A stretch of 64,000 bases of DNA from Turritopsis dohrnii (GCA_027922465.2 BQMF02000015.1:124001-188000); one strand, 5' to 3'. Positions 12,331-24,079 are shown, numbered from the stretch's first letter. Made by a program: numbers and translations. Notes: generated by a model not told the origin, from the sequence alone.

Positions 12331-13233
12331 TCACCTGCAGTGATTGACGCTGACGGCACACGGAAGTATCCTTGCAATGTCTGCCACTTGTCGTTCAAAC
12401 GACGTGATATGCTAGTACGGCACAATCGAACTCACTCCAAGGAATTCTGTTACTTTTGTGCCATATGTGGAAAGGGCTTTATACGACGTTACGTGTTGGT
12501 GAGACACCTGAACAAAGAACACAACACTACCGATGACTCGCAAATCAAGTCGACGAAACGGTTGAGAAAACCGCTCGCTCGAATCAAAGCCCCGCAGGAA
12601 TTCGGGTTGGTTGAACAGACAGTTGAAACGAACCAATCACAAGAAGACGACGTTAAACCCGAAGAAGAAGAAGAAGAGGAGGAGGAAGAGAAACACGTGC
12701 TAACCACTGACGACGTGACGGCGGCTGATCTGTCAAGTCGAGTAGAAGAAAGTGAAAGTGAAACAGTGGAACCCGATGATAGGTATGCCGATTCGGATCA
12801 GTGTAGCGCGGAAGCCCAGTTGGTACCTATTCAGGTGCAACGGAAACCAGACAGTAATGACGTGGAGATGGTTATCCTTGATAAAGAGGGTCAAGTCAGT
12901 CATATATTACAACTGGAATCATTGCTTCACCAGGCTGTGTCTGAGGCCAAGATGGCCGACAAGGATCAAGAGTCGGAAGAACTAGCGTCATATCACGAAA
13001 CAGAATCTATTGCCGTGAAAAACGAGTTTACACCTGACCGTGAGATGTCGGATTCGTCGTGTCAAGTGGATATCGCACATCAGCGTGCCGCCGCCAGTGT
13101 CGGTAGTACTGTATATCTGGTTCATAAAACCGAAGACGAAGTGATGGAGTTTGAAGGAAATGACGGCAACGCGCGAAGTAATACGACATTCCCATTTGCA
13201 GAAGCTGTCGGTGAACAAGTACCATCGGAATAA
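12331..13233 (+). CDS. Alternative terminal exon with two C2H2 fingers of the chromodomain gene
   Basis: The frame opens at an acceptor (CTTTTATTAG before 12331) with no ATG until inside the first finger, so it must be joined to an upstream exon. It is phase 0, matching the phase-0 donor at 10067 (exon 6), which also joins 10149. The fingers are YPCNVCHLSFKRRDMLVRH and YFCAICGKGFIRRYVLVRH. They closely resemble those of the other terminal exon (CRICFRQFKRRFDMKRH, CKICGRGFKRKYDMNRH), as expected of a duplicated exon. A run of about ten Glu and other acidic sequence follows; the TAA stop overlaps an AATAAA. Spliced to exons 1-6 it gives about 499 residues. It could instead be a separate gene whose first exons I did not find. 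Confidence 0.7.
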   Translation, partial: SPAVIDADGTRKYPCNVCHLSFKRRDMLVRHNRTHSKEFCYFCAICGKGFIRRYVLVRHLNKEHNTTDDSQIKSTKRLRKPLARIKAPQEFGLVEQTVETNQSQEDDVKPEEEEEEEEEEKHVLTTDDVTAADLSSRVEESESETVEPDDRYADSDQCSAEAQLVPIQVQRKPDSNDVEMVILDKEGQVSHILQLESLLHQAVSEAKMADKDQESEELASYHETESIAVKNEFTPDREMSDSSCQVDIAHQRAAASVGSTVYLVHKTEDEVMEFEGNDGNARSNTTFPFAEAVGEQVPSE

Positions 13234-13750
13234 ACACTCAACGTTGCATCAAAAAGACTTGCGTTATGGTCCTATGAGGTGACGTTACGCGCAAATGGTG
13301 CGTGATCTACTCGTGTTGACGCACACACAGAGTATGACTGATAATGTATCATAGATCTTTAGTTGCTAGCCACGATTTCAGAGTATTTTAATCGCTCACT
13401 TTATCTTGGGTCCCGAAATTTGTTTTAGACTGTTTGAGAGGTTTGGTGACTAACTGATTATATTGTTTTTCTTCGTCACCTTCGGATGGGCGGTTTTTGG
13501 CGCTATTACACGCCATATAAGCTCATTTAAAAAAACCCACGGGCGTATTGGGTTTACATAGAGACATTTTCGATTTTTGCAAAAGGATATCCTTTTACGA
13601 ATACGAAGGGTACTTTTCTTGTCACTTGTTCCAACACCATATCTTAACTTTTACGAAAATTTTTAGCTAAGACTTATGAAAATCCCCAAAAGATCTGTTA
13701 TTCATACGTGTTTGATTTTGAATCAACTGTATCTAAGCAGTTATTCAGAG

Positions 13751-14035
13751 GGCGAATTTGTTGAAAAATCAATGCGAGGGAGTGTGTTTCTATAGAAGTA
13801 CAGTAGAATCCCGATAACTCGAACCCCCACGGGACCGAGAAAATAGTTCGACTTATCAAATGTTCGAGTTATCGGGGGTATTTTATGAGAAAGTATTGGT
13901 GAAGGGGAATTCGAAATTGGTTCGAGTTATTGAAAGTTCGAGTTATCGGGGGTTCGAGTTATCGGGATTCTACTGTATATATATTATCTCAATAAAAATG
14001 ATCCTAATCGCAGTGACTTTTTTTGCCATCCAAAA
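13751..14035 (+). repeat. Dispersed TTCGCAGTGAC-family repeat split by a pogo-like MITE
   Basis: The left half (GCGAATTTGTTGAAAAATC, then GTGTTTCTATAGAAG) and right half (CTCAATAAAAATGATCC, CGCAGTGACTTTTTTTG) match the copy at 9763. They are separated by a complete TIR element at 13801-13975. The repeat is therefore older than the MITE. Confidence 0.65.
13801..13975. mobile_element. Pogo/Tigger-like MITE with TA duplication
   Basis: Termini CAGTAGAATCCCGATAACTC and GAGTTATCGGGATTCTACTG are perfect inverted repeats, flanked on both sides by TA (13799-13800, 13976-13977). The CAGT...ACTG ends with a TA target are typical of pogo-type elements. Inside are more copies of TTCGAGTTATCGGGG. It has no coding capacity (175 bp). 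Confidence 0.85.
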
Positions 14036-14482
14036 TAATAAGGTACTTGGACAACTTCTTTAATTATTGCTTGACGTATTTACGAACCTGAATATATTAT
14101 ACTTGTAATTTTTTATTCATGCGATGGAGTGCTGCTATGTGAAGTACTGTTTGTTTATCAATCTGTTTATTCACTGTGTATGGTCACATTCTCCCGTTTG
14201 AGTTTTATGTTTATTAAGACTTTTTTGGTTATTGCGTTTGACCAATGATGCATGAAGAAAAACGTTAGGGAGAAACTTTCAGCAAACTTTTTCAAGCGGA
14301 CAAAAATTTCGGACAGATGTCATGGATGTATTTCAAAATTGTTGGAAGTCATAGTTTTCGACCCAAAAGGAGTTTGCCCAAATCAAGTCCATCATGATTG
14401 ATTTTTCAGATTGTTTTTGCAGGAAAAAGAAGCGAGTGATCTGAAGAGATAGAAGTTTATGCATTATTATGGTTTTATCATG

Positions 14483-17400
14483 ATGGAAAGAGTGAATATA
14501 TTACGACCAGAAATCATTAAGATTGGAAGACGAAGATATCGAAACTTATCACAACATCCTGACGTCACCGTTCCCAAAGAAGAACTGTATTATGAAAATC
14601 AATCTTATTTCGAAGAGGGTAGTGTAACTTATTACGGTACTCTGTTAACCCAGACATAAAAGTTTTGACCGCAAACTCCAATGATATTGGATGATAAAGG
14701 CTGATTTCATTCAACGCTTATATCCGCGCGGACGTAGAATTTTCCGAGCGGCCAAACAGCTGCAAATGGAAATCAAAAGACACGATTGGCTGAAATTATC
14801 AGCGGACATTGGCGGGCTTAAAAAAAGTTAAAATTTTTTAACTTTATTTTTGCTCGCTGAGCGGACATAACTACGCTTATGAATTAGCCAATACGCATGC
14901 GTTCTAAGTCACTGAGCGTGGATTACCTACGTCCGCGAGGATATTTTCCTGAATGGAAATTGGCCTTAAGGCTATACATTCCCATCTTGTTCTTGTAGAT
15001 TCTTATTACTACGACGAAGCGGAGAGTTGTACTAATGAATACGATGACATCACTAAGGGTAAAGATGGACGTTACCGACTTGCTTTGAAAAATATCCCAA
15101 GCTTCTATCATAAGTTTTTCTTTATAAATGGAAGTGCGATAAAGAAGTCCATCGAAAACGAGACTGGTTCATCTCTTCGTCTTCCTAGAAGAGGCTGCGA
15201 AGGAGATATAGGTATAATGAGGGAAGATTTTTCATGTCTTTGAGATGAGAGAGCCTCTCCTTCCTTTTTTGTCATGATCATTAACTGAGTCATCACCGGA
15301 TATTCATTAGAAGTCACCGGGACGGAGCGTCGTGTCGTGATTGCAGCCATCACGAAAATTCGAACCGTCATTGATCTCCATCGCGGTGAACAACCTGCTG
15401 GACATTTTCTTTCTATGAATCTGCAGTCTGAGAATTTATTTGAAAAATTCCGTGAATTTAAAAGCGCTGTTTTGAAACTGAAGGTACAGAATGAATCCGC
15501 TGTTTCTGATTGGTGGAGACAATAATGAAGTATTCATATGATTGGATGATTTTTTTCAGGCACGTGGTGTTGATGAGACCATTTTTCAAATTCCTCAAAG
15601 ATTACACATTACGCTATGCATGATGTCATTTCTGAATGAAACGGAAATTGTAAGAATTTCGGGTTCGAACCTTTTGTTTTTGTAGCCAAATATTCTTATA
15701 TATAGATTACACCTTCGCCTCTTTTTATATTGATTGAGCGGATCAGAAACGAGGCTGGAATTATTCTGCAGTATTCCGCAGTCGAGTGACTATATCCGTT
15801 CTTACGAGAGAGTTGTTACAAGTATTCTCAAAGATTGATTGAAATAAATATTTTAGTCATGGATTTTGTTGTCACTGGATCTTAAAAAAAATTGGAAACC
15901 TTTCATTATTAACCTGATTAATTTAATGATTTTTCTTTTCACTTATTTGAGCTTCGAGTGTCACATGTTCGTGTAGACTGTAATGTAGGCTGAGGAAAAT
16001 GTAATGCAAAGGGATTTTAATGTAATGCAACCTGATTGGCTAATTAAAATGCAGTCTCCACGTTTTTCCGGCTTGTTGTTGATAAAGAATGTGTAACTAC
16101 GATCACCGTAACAACCAGTGGTTTTTCTGTGGCAATCTTTCTATAGTCCTTACAATAACGTTTTAACCACTTAAACATGGCGGTACATCGACAGCCTTGG
16201 GTTTTCAACTTCAGTTTACTTTTAATGTCAAGGTGAAATAACGGCACTAATGAGAAGACGAAATAACGTAACTTCTAGTGTCAAGGCGAAATAATTAACG
16301 TTGACAAGACGAAATAACGTAATTTCTAATGACAAGACGAAATAATTAACGTTGACAAGACGGAATAACGTAACTTCTAACGACAAGACGAAATAATTAA
16401 CGTTGACAAGACGGAATAACGTAACTTCTAATGACAAGACGAAATAATTAACGTTGACAAGACGAAATAACGTAACTTCTAAGGACAAGACGAAATAATT
16501 AACGTTGACAAGACGGAATAACGTAACTTCTAACGACAAGACGAAATAATTAACGTTGACAAGACGGAATAACGTAACTTCTAATGACAAGACGAAATAA
16601 TTAACGTTGACAAGACGAAATAACGTAACTTCTAATGACAAGACGAAATAATTAACGTTGACAAGACGGAATAACGTAACTTCTAACGACAAGACGAAAT
16701 AATTAACGTTGACAAGACGAAATAACGTAACTTCTAATGACAAGACGAAATAATTAACGTTGACAAGACGAAATAACGTAACTTCTAATGACAAGACGAA
16801 ATAATTAACGTTGACAAGACGAAATAACGTAACTTCTAACGACAAGACGAAATAATTAACGTTGACAAGACGAAATAACGTAACTTCTAATGACAAGACG
16901 AAATAATTAACGTTGACAAGACGAAATAACGTAACTTCTAATGGCAAGACGAAATAATTAACGTTGACAAGACGAAATAACGTAACTTCTAATAACAAGA
17001 CGAAGTAATTAACGTTGACAAGTCGGAATAACGTAACTTTTAATGACAAGACGAAATAATTAACGTTGACCAAGACGGAACAACGTTACTTCTAGTGACA
17101 AGACGAAATAATTAACGTTGACCAAGACGAAATAACGTAACTTCTAGTGACAAGACGAGATTCAAATATTAACGTTACTCCTACTCTTCTTGTAATTCAT
17201 GAAAGTGTTTATAGAGGGCTAACACTGTTCCTTGTTCGTTGTTATTTTTGTTCTTTGGCCTTTTGTCTTCAGGAAGATAATTTGGTCCACATGAAAGAGA
17301 AGATACAAGAAATTAAAAGGTAATTTCTTTTTCTTTTTTTACAGGATACTTTCAGGAAAGCACAACTAAAATTTTTGTGGTTGGAAAGACATTTGTAAAC

Positions 17401-18363
17401 AATGTTTATTATGATCCCGTTTAAAAGAGACCTTAACCACAGTGATTTGATAAAGTCTTTGATACATTTGTGCGTTTCTGATCTCAATCTTAACAGGCAA
17501 TACATCGGCAGTGAAGCATTATCTGTTCAACTGAAGGGAGTGGAATACATGAATGATGACCCGAGTGAAGTGGATGTGTTATATTTTAAAGTGAGCTTGG
17601 CTAACGAACAAACAGAAAGGTATTTCAACTTATGACTATTTTTGATCGATTCTTTTCCATGCTTTGTATCCACTGACAGCGATAGTTACACTACTAATTT
17701 AGTTATGCTTTTTGTTCAAGGAAAATTTTGTTCTAGCATATTCGGAAAGTCTGTCAAGTTAGATCATCCGATTTCGATGTGTGTAGCCACTTTGAGCTCA
17801 GACCTTTCCGATGTATCACCGGCATGTGTAGTAGAAAAACCAAGAGGAACGTTTGAGGAGGTTGTATTTGGTTGATTTTTGATTTCAGGCTTCAGTGCTT
17901 CGTGGATGAAATAGTGTCGTCGTTATACTCTGCCGGCGTCTACGTCAAGAAAGATCATAAACACGTCAAACTACACGCCACGGTTATGAACACGACGTTT
18001 AGGAATACTAGTGTTAAGGAGACGTTTGATGCCAAGGAAATATTGACGGTAAGTTGTATTCATGTAAAATGAAGCACTAATAATTCCTCCCGGTTTGGAA
18101 GCAGTGCATATCTCAAAAGTCTGGGTGTCGAGGAAGTTGGATGTTAGTGAAAAAATGCTGGATGTTAGTGAAAATGTTTTGAACCGAAGTACACTATTTT
18201 GGAATTTTAATTTTGAAGAAGTTTATATCTTTTGATTGATGGCTTTTAGAAATTCTCGGATTTTGATTTTGGTCAAGTGTTAATACCATCTTTGGATATT
18301 TGCTTACGAAGACAATTTGACGATGCAGAACGTTATTTAATTGCCGTCACTATGCCGTTATGA
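14483..18363 (+). CDS. ASCC1: ASCC1, activating signal cointegrator 1 complex subunit 1
   Basis: Eight in-phase exons: 14483-14618, 14999-15211, 15311-15483, 15560-15649, 17273-17319, 17497-17619, 17889-18048 and 18250-18363, giving 351 residues, the usual family length. The start MERVNILRPEIIKIGRRRYR matches the family N-terminus. A KH domain follows (LALKNIPSFYHKFFFINGSA, SLRLPRRG), then a 2H/AKAP7-type domain with both His-x-Thr motifs (LHITLCM in exon 4; KLHATVMNTTF in exon 7) and the family block GVEYMNDDPSEVDVLYFKV. ASCC1 belongs to the nuclear ASCC complex, which acts in repair of alkylated DNA and transcription. A 5' UTR exon probably ends at the coding exon's acceptor near 14420. Intron 4 holds an 18-copy minisatellite. 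Identification is firm; only the choice between ATG 14480 and 14483 is open. Confidence 0.94.
16226..17160. repeat. 51-bp minisatellite in ASCC1 intron 4
   Basis: About eighteen tandem copies of a 51-bp unit. The unit is GACAAGACGAAATAATTAAC, then GTTGACAAGACGAAATAACG, then TAACTTCTAAT; it contains two related halves sharing GACAAGACGAAATAA. Copies differ by single changes (gaa/gga, aat/aac). Because 51 is a multiple of 3, the minus strand stays open for 281 codons as a 17-residue repeat (VNVNYFVLSLEVTLFRL), which I regard as a by-product rather than a gene. Confidence 0.95.
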
Positions 18364-19144
18364 CGGGACCGCTGACAAAGGAAGAAAAATAATAGTAAAA
18401 CGTAAATGCACGTGTCAATGTAGTAAGAGGGGCGTAATTTTCACATGTTGTCGGTCCAGAAGTTGCTCTTTGGATTCGAGGCGTCGATCTCAAAACGAAA
18501 GTTTGTCAACAATGAGAGGTTTGTCTGAATAGTTGGAAAAAATATTGGCGTTTATCATGACACTCGGGGATAGTATGTGATTGGAGGTTTTGTATTACAA
18601 TTGACTCTTGTTATCTCGAACTTCTCGCTATCTCGAACAAACAGCTTAGCCCGTCAACATTTACAGCCCGCTATAAATCTCCAAGTCGGGCTATCTGGAG
18701 CTTTTAATCTGGCCCATTGAGAGTTTGGGGATAGCGAAACTCCATTATATACTGGTATGGTGTGGAATAGCTTTATTTAGATGCTAACTTTATTTCCCTA
18801 AATAATATTTTTTCGGTGCTTTATAACCTTAGTAACGCCGGCCGACAAAGAAATACTTTGACAGATGGTTTATTTGACGGGCGGCTTATTTGACGGACGG
18901 CTTATTTGACGGACGGCTTATTTGACGGGTGGCTTATTCAATGCGTCTTTCAACTAACGCGAATGTACTAATTTTGTCGAAAATTGAAATAATTTTGTAC
19001 CTATAATAATTGATTTTTTTCACCTTTTTTGCTTTCTATGCAAAGACAAAGATGAAGACAAAGTGTGGCTACAATCCTCGAATGGGATTATTTGCAGAAT
19101 TTTGTTTTATTTTATCAAGCCTCAGTTTGAAAAGTAGAATGGAC
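18364..19144 (+). other. ASCC1 3' flank with a degenerate pogo-like MITE and a 16-bp tandem repeat
   Basis: 18364-18540 is probable 3' UTR. About 18598-18752 carries TTATCTCGAACTTCTCGCTATCTCGAAC and a loose inverted end (GATAGCGAAACTCC), resembling the CGAGTTAT/CGAACTCTC pogo-like MITEs at 13801 and 59981 but decayed. About 18868-18940 holds four tandem units of CTTATTTGACGGACGG with small variants. Confidence 0.5.
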
Positions 19145-21586
19145 GACAAAGGGCTCCCACTCGGCATAAAATCATAAAATTTCATAAAAAATGAAATAAA
19201 TTGCCTGTTGTCATAAAAAAGCATAAAATTGGCCTAAGCATAAAAAATCATAAAAAAGCCATGTGACACCTCTCAGTAATTTTTCGCTGCTATGAGTAAA
19301 TAACATGTCCATGAATAGGAGATACCTTTCAGGAAGCAGATGCTTTTGTCATTATGTGCAGATGTACACCATATTTGCAGTATTAGTGTGCTATGCTTCT
19401 AGTAGACTATGAAATGATGTTTTACTTTGATTTAGTATAGTATACCTTAGGTTGACTTTTTTTGCGTCGCCTTGTTTTAGCAGATGAGCATGTTCGCAAA
19501 AAATTTTTCCAGACTGAATATTCATCGCTTTATTGTTTTATCCACGAGAGCAACTTGACAGAGCGGATGATTCTTACAGGGTGTAAGAATAGAAAAAAAC
19601 TTTAATGATGTATATTTTATTTCTCATCTATAACATGGCCTCGTCATTTTGCTGCTTGTCGCCTTCTAGCTCCTCATCTTCGATGTCTTATATTGAATCT
19701 GGGAATAATGGGAGTACTAAACAAAACTGTGAGAGGATCCATAAACAAAATTGAAAAAGGTCCATTTGCATACACAAGTTATATAAGAATATAACTCTGA
19801 AGTTTTTTAGAAAATCATGTTTGTTTGTTGTTGTTTTTTTACCTTCTGGCAATTCTCCGTAATTTCCCAATCGTTAAATAAACGGTCATTCATTAAAATT
19901 AGATTGCTTTAAATCTATGTCCATCCATTTTCACAAAATCTTACTGACACAAAAAAAGTTGTCCTAAGGTAATGTAGTGTTCTGGGCTTCTATTAGGGGG
20001 TGTTTATATGGAGATGAGCTTGCCCGGATGGGCAGGCTGACTTGTTAAGCCAAGACAATTTCACCTCTCTTTCATATGGAAGTGAGCTGGCTCACCTTTT
20101 TTATTTTTTTGCTTATCATAGTATGTGCATGCTATGAAATTTGCCTGCTCAGCTGCGCTAGCCTGTTTGTGGATGTTTATATGAAAACTTTTTATCACAC
20201 TGAAGTGAGATCTCGGCAAATTAAGCCAAGATCTCAGGCGGGCTGGCTTGCTTTTCATGTAAACACATTCGAATAAAAACATGCATCTCTTAATAAAGTG
20301 AGATCCTGGCTTAGCAAGCCAGCCCGTTTAACTGGGCCAGCTCACCTCCATGTAAGCACCCCCTTAATCTATGAAATTATGAGACTGTTGTTATGTTGAA
20401 AATAAAAAAAGTGAATTGTAGACTTGCATACCATATTGATTGTTTATATCTTGTATTCTGTGTCCTCTGTTTTTAATTTTTATGTTGTTTAGTTTTAGTT
20501 GTAATTCTATTGACATTGGAACACAATTTGTGCTTGCTGCAATTTGTGTTTTTATCCAATTTGTTGTTTCTATTTAACTATGATAAGAGGACGCATTACC
20601 TCAATCAACACGTTGACCTAAAAAGCTGGCCTCATAGATGTCGAGTGATTGCTTCATTGTTTGTTCTATTTTTTTCTTGGCAAAGCTCGAAAAACCTTTA
20701 AAATGGTTTTTGGTCCTTCAGTTTAATGTTTAGTTGACCATATTACCGAGCGAGCCACATATAAAGTTTGCAATGTTTAAATGTATAGTGTTAGCTGTAT
20801 ATACTTATAGTTGATAACCAGAAGCAATGTTTTTACAAATTGCCTTATTTTAGTTTTGTTGCTTATTTTAAATGAAGGAGTTTCTTCTGAAAACCTGTTC
20901 CTATTATTCATTTTATATAAGAATTATGTAGTGCAATAGTCTTATTTATATGTCACCTTTTTTTCACCTTATCACTGAATTGGAGTGTGATATAGTGTAA
21001 TTTTTGTCCATTATTCAAGCAATACAAGTATAGAGTACTAAGCTGATAAAATGATAGGCCGCTCTAAAGTGATTGCACAATCAATAAAAAAAGGCAGTGT
21101 AGTATAGTATAGTGCGTTCACTCTAACTTGGATAATCGTTAATGATTTTTATCAGACACGTTAAAGTAATGAAACAGAACGCTTATTAAAAGTTTAAAAA
21201 TTCTTTTTCTACCCTTATCAAGACAAAAGACGATCAATGACTTTTAAGTGTTGTGGGAATTGACGCTCAATTTCCACCAGATCGTGCAAAAGGACATTAT
21301 CCAAGTTACAGTGAACGCACTATACACATATACTACATATTTCCATTGTTTTGACAGTGAACAAAAGTTGCCTTTCATAATAGCTTATTTCCTGTCCTCC
21401 ATATTTGCTATAAACACTAAAAATGCCTCAGTAAAGAAAACATAACTTCTTTTCTGGCCACCAAAAGTGGCATAAAAAGGGCATAAAATCTTGTCCTTCA
21501 GCATAAAAAAAGCATAAAATATTGCATTTTTTGGCATGAAATCATAAACAAAGTTTGTAGCTTATGAGTGGGAGCCCTGGTTTGTC
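19145..21586. mobile_element. hAT-like non-autonomous element with GCATAAAA-rich ends
   Basis: The left end reads GACAAAGGGCTCCCACTC and the right end GAGTGGGAGCCCTGGTTTGTC, an imperfect inverted repeat. Just inside each end are repeated GCATAAAAT and TCATAAAA motifs (19163-19260 and 21470-21550). The GGGCTCCCA-type end resembles hAT elements, which start CAGGG, but I could not find a matching 8-bp target duplication. No transposase frame is visible in the 2.4 kb. A Harbinger-like MITE is nested at 19996. Confidence 0.5.
19996..20363. mobile_element. Harbinger-like MITE with TTA duplication
   Basis: Inverted ends GGGGGTGTTTATATGGAG and CTCCATGTAAGCACCCCC are flanked by TTA on both sides (19993-19995 and 20364-20366), the TWA target of PIF/Harbinger elements. 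The interior contains more palindromic pieces (GTGAGCTGGC, AAGCCAGCCCG, GATCTCGGC) and no coding sequence. Confidence 0.75.
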
Positions 21587-21894
21587 TAAATCAATTTTTT
21601 TTTACCCCAACGCACAAGCGGAGGTCAGGCCTTAAGAGATTACTTAATGTTTATGAATTCAAAAGCAGTCACTGCGAATTTTTTATCCAGTGGGTGAAAA
21701 CTTTGCCATGTACCCTATTACTTCATATATTTATTTTGATGATCTATATTTCTCATATTTTTGGTGCATACCTTATTCCAAGAAATTAACACACAATGAT
21801 GATTTTAACGCAGTCGAGGAACTCTTACTTTAATTTTTCAATGAAATTAAGCGGTTTCAACAATGGGTTTGAAATCAAATTAACGCGAATCTGA

Positions 21895-22216
21895 GTGACA
21901 GGGGGTCGAGATGGACAGGTATGTAAATTACCTCTAATTTAGTGCAAAAATGAGGAACTTATTTCCCTCTAATTATTAATGCGGTTCGATGTTAGTGAAT
22001 TTTCAATTTCCTTCTAATTTAGTGCAGTAAGGGTCAAAATTCCCTCTAATTATCGTGCGGATTGGGTTAAAGATGTGGTATCTACAACTCGAAAACTCGT
22101 GTCATTAAGCTCGTGTAGACATTTAGAGAACAATAGCAACAAAAGAAAATATCCCGTGTAAACCTGAGTGACAGGGGGTTCGAGGTTGACAGATATGTAA
22201 ATTAAGTAAGGGGAAG
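21895..22216 (+). repeat. Internal direct repeats (CTGAGTGACAGGGGG type)
   Basis: CTGAGTGACAGGGGGTCGAG...GACAGGTATGTAAATTA (about 21892) recurs as CTGAGTGACAGGGGGTTCGAG...GACAGATATGTAAATTA (about 22164). Between them TTCCCTCTAATTATTA/TCCCTCTAATTATCG and TCTAATTTAGTGCA are also each repeated twice. Origin unknown. Confidence 0.6.
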
Positions 22217-22912
22217 ACAGCCCTCTGAATTAGGAACAAAGACTGACAGCGAAAAAATGCCGTCGTATTTGAAAATTGCGACGGCAGATCATTATTTACG
22301 ACGGCAAAAAAATTTGATTGGTTTATTCCAGGAAAAATATTGGTGTATAATAATGGCTAATAAAACAGAAACTAAATTATAAATCAATAGTCTCGAACAA
22401 GAAGTTACAAGATTTAAAATTGTAAACCACAGGGGATTTGCTGTGAACTTGTCCTGTTAATTGTTTGATAATTCATAGTTTAAAAACAACGAACCTACCT
22501 ATTAACGTTTCTTGACTAATTTTACGGCAAGAGAAAAGAAAAATCACGAAACAATCTGTGTTGAATCAAAACCAAAACTGACTTGAATAGAATATGAGAA
22601 AAAAAAGTCATCCAAATCAAAACCCACTGACTTTATAATACTTTATAATGAACATTCCTGCGTAAAGGCTTTCTACTTGGCATTAGGTGAGTATCCTTAT
22701 AAATCGATCACGTGACGTATAAACAAAATGTTCTATAGAAAGAATATTCTTGAGAATAAACGGGAGATGTCAGGGGAATTCCCAGGAATAGCCCTGACAT
22801 ATTCAGTATTTATATTCAAAAAACATTGTCGGCAAAATATTGCCGTCAAAATTTTATTTACGGCAGCTCACGACGGCGAAAGCTGAATGCCGTCGTAAAT
22901 TCAGAGGGCTGT
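22217..22912. mobile_element. 0.7-kb MITE with ACAGCCCTCTGAATT ends
   Basis: Perfect 15-bp inverted ends ACAGCCCTCTGAATT and AATTCAGAGGGCTGT are flanked by GAAG on both sides (22213-22216, 22913-22916). Subterminal GCCGTCGTA and GCGACGGCA motifs appear near both ends in opposite orientation and could be binding sites. No coding frame. The superfamily is not settled. Confidence 0.7.
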
Positions 22913-23260
22913 GAAGAATATAAAGTTTATAACACGGCAATAGTTTTTTTTATGGAACATATCAGCAGAACGTTCAGATTTACTGTAGTTAGGAGGATTT
23001 AGGAGAGTTCCAATGGAAAAGGCCCGTTCAGCAGCCAGGATGCAATGTCGTAAACTATTCACAAAATTACAACAAAGTGTGTTTATTGGAACATTTCGGC
23101 AAAATATCAGATTCATAAAAAGTGTTTCCCGCAAACAATATAAATTTGCATTACGTTGTTATTATCTTCAGAGCTATCATTTTTTCCATTGATTACAGGT
23201 ATCAACAATTAAATATCAAGCTATAACAAAATCGTTAAATATCCCGCAATACTGTTTTAA

Positions 23261-24079
23261 CTACTCATTGTTGTCATGTCTTGCTTCATCTACGAAACAT
23301 ACTAAAGACCCACTTTCTATATCAATCGGGACATTTTTGACAGATTTGGGAAACGTTGACGTTGCGTTTTCTGTGAATTTCGCTCGAAGAGAATTGTCAC
23401 TGGTTGCTGATGTCTGAAAAAGAACCTGGTAGTGTTTACGTAACGATCCATGTGGTGGACAAAAGTGAAATTTTAATGAGCATATAAACACCACGTGTAC
23501 AAGGCGAAGTAGAATGTAGTGAGTGTTTTCTGTGCATGTTCGAATCATTGTGGGCATGCGCAGTTGCTTCATGTCATACGAAATGAAACTTCAGAGATGT
23601 TGTATTTCAGTTTCACTTCACATTTAAATGATGAAGATGCAGCACGAGTGTGCAAACCATGACAGAGTCATAATAAAGTCAAAATTAACCAGACTTGAAA
23701 CAACGATAAATGGTAATATAGAAAAAGTTTGGGGTAAAATAAAAAGTCGTAAGTTGAAAACGGCATGCTATTATTAGTTAAACGAGTAATAATATTTCAA
23801 AATCTACATAACAAGCACTTTGGCATTAATCATTTTTCTAACAATTCTCAGACGAAACAAAATACAAAGCACTTCCATAACTACCCGCAAACCACTGAGA
23901 ACGCAGCCTAGGAAAGGTTTTCTAAAGTCATGCAATCGAAAAACGTCGTTCCACAGATTTCGTGAAGAAGAGTATTTCTCAAATAAATGTTTTCAATATT
24001 ATTTTCTTATTTGATGTATCAACCTCATACCCAGAGGAATTCTATCAAAGGGATCTGGGAATGAAGTTGAAACCTCCAT
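23261..24079 (-). CDS. Doubtful small spliced gene downstream of ATP1B
   Basis: On the minus strand an ATG at 24079 lies in an excellent context (GGCACCATGG) and encodes MEVSTSFPDPFDRIPLG up to a donor GTATGAGG (exon 24031-24079). At 23413 a strong acceptor (GTTCTTTTTCAG) opens a frame reading TSATSDNSLRAKFTENAT to a TAG at 23261. A 23-bp exon near 23890 with a weak donor could join them in phase, but this is the weakest link. No family recognised; about 75 residues if real. It may equally be chance. Confidence 0.25.

Noticed and set aside
16228..17073. A 281-codon minus-strand frame with 17-residue repeats
   Set aside because: It follows from a 51-bp minisatellite whose unit is a multiple of three; it lies in an ASCC1 intron and has no family features.
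18341..18532. A cysteine-rich frame (CTCQCSKRGVIFTCCRSRSC) after ASCC1
   Set aside because: It overlaps the last ASCC1 codons in another frame and lies in the probable 3' UTR; no acceptor or conserved pattern supports it.
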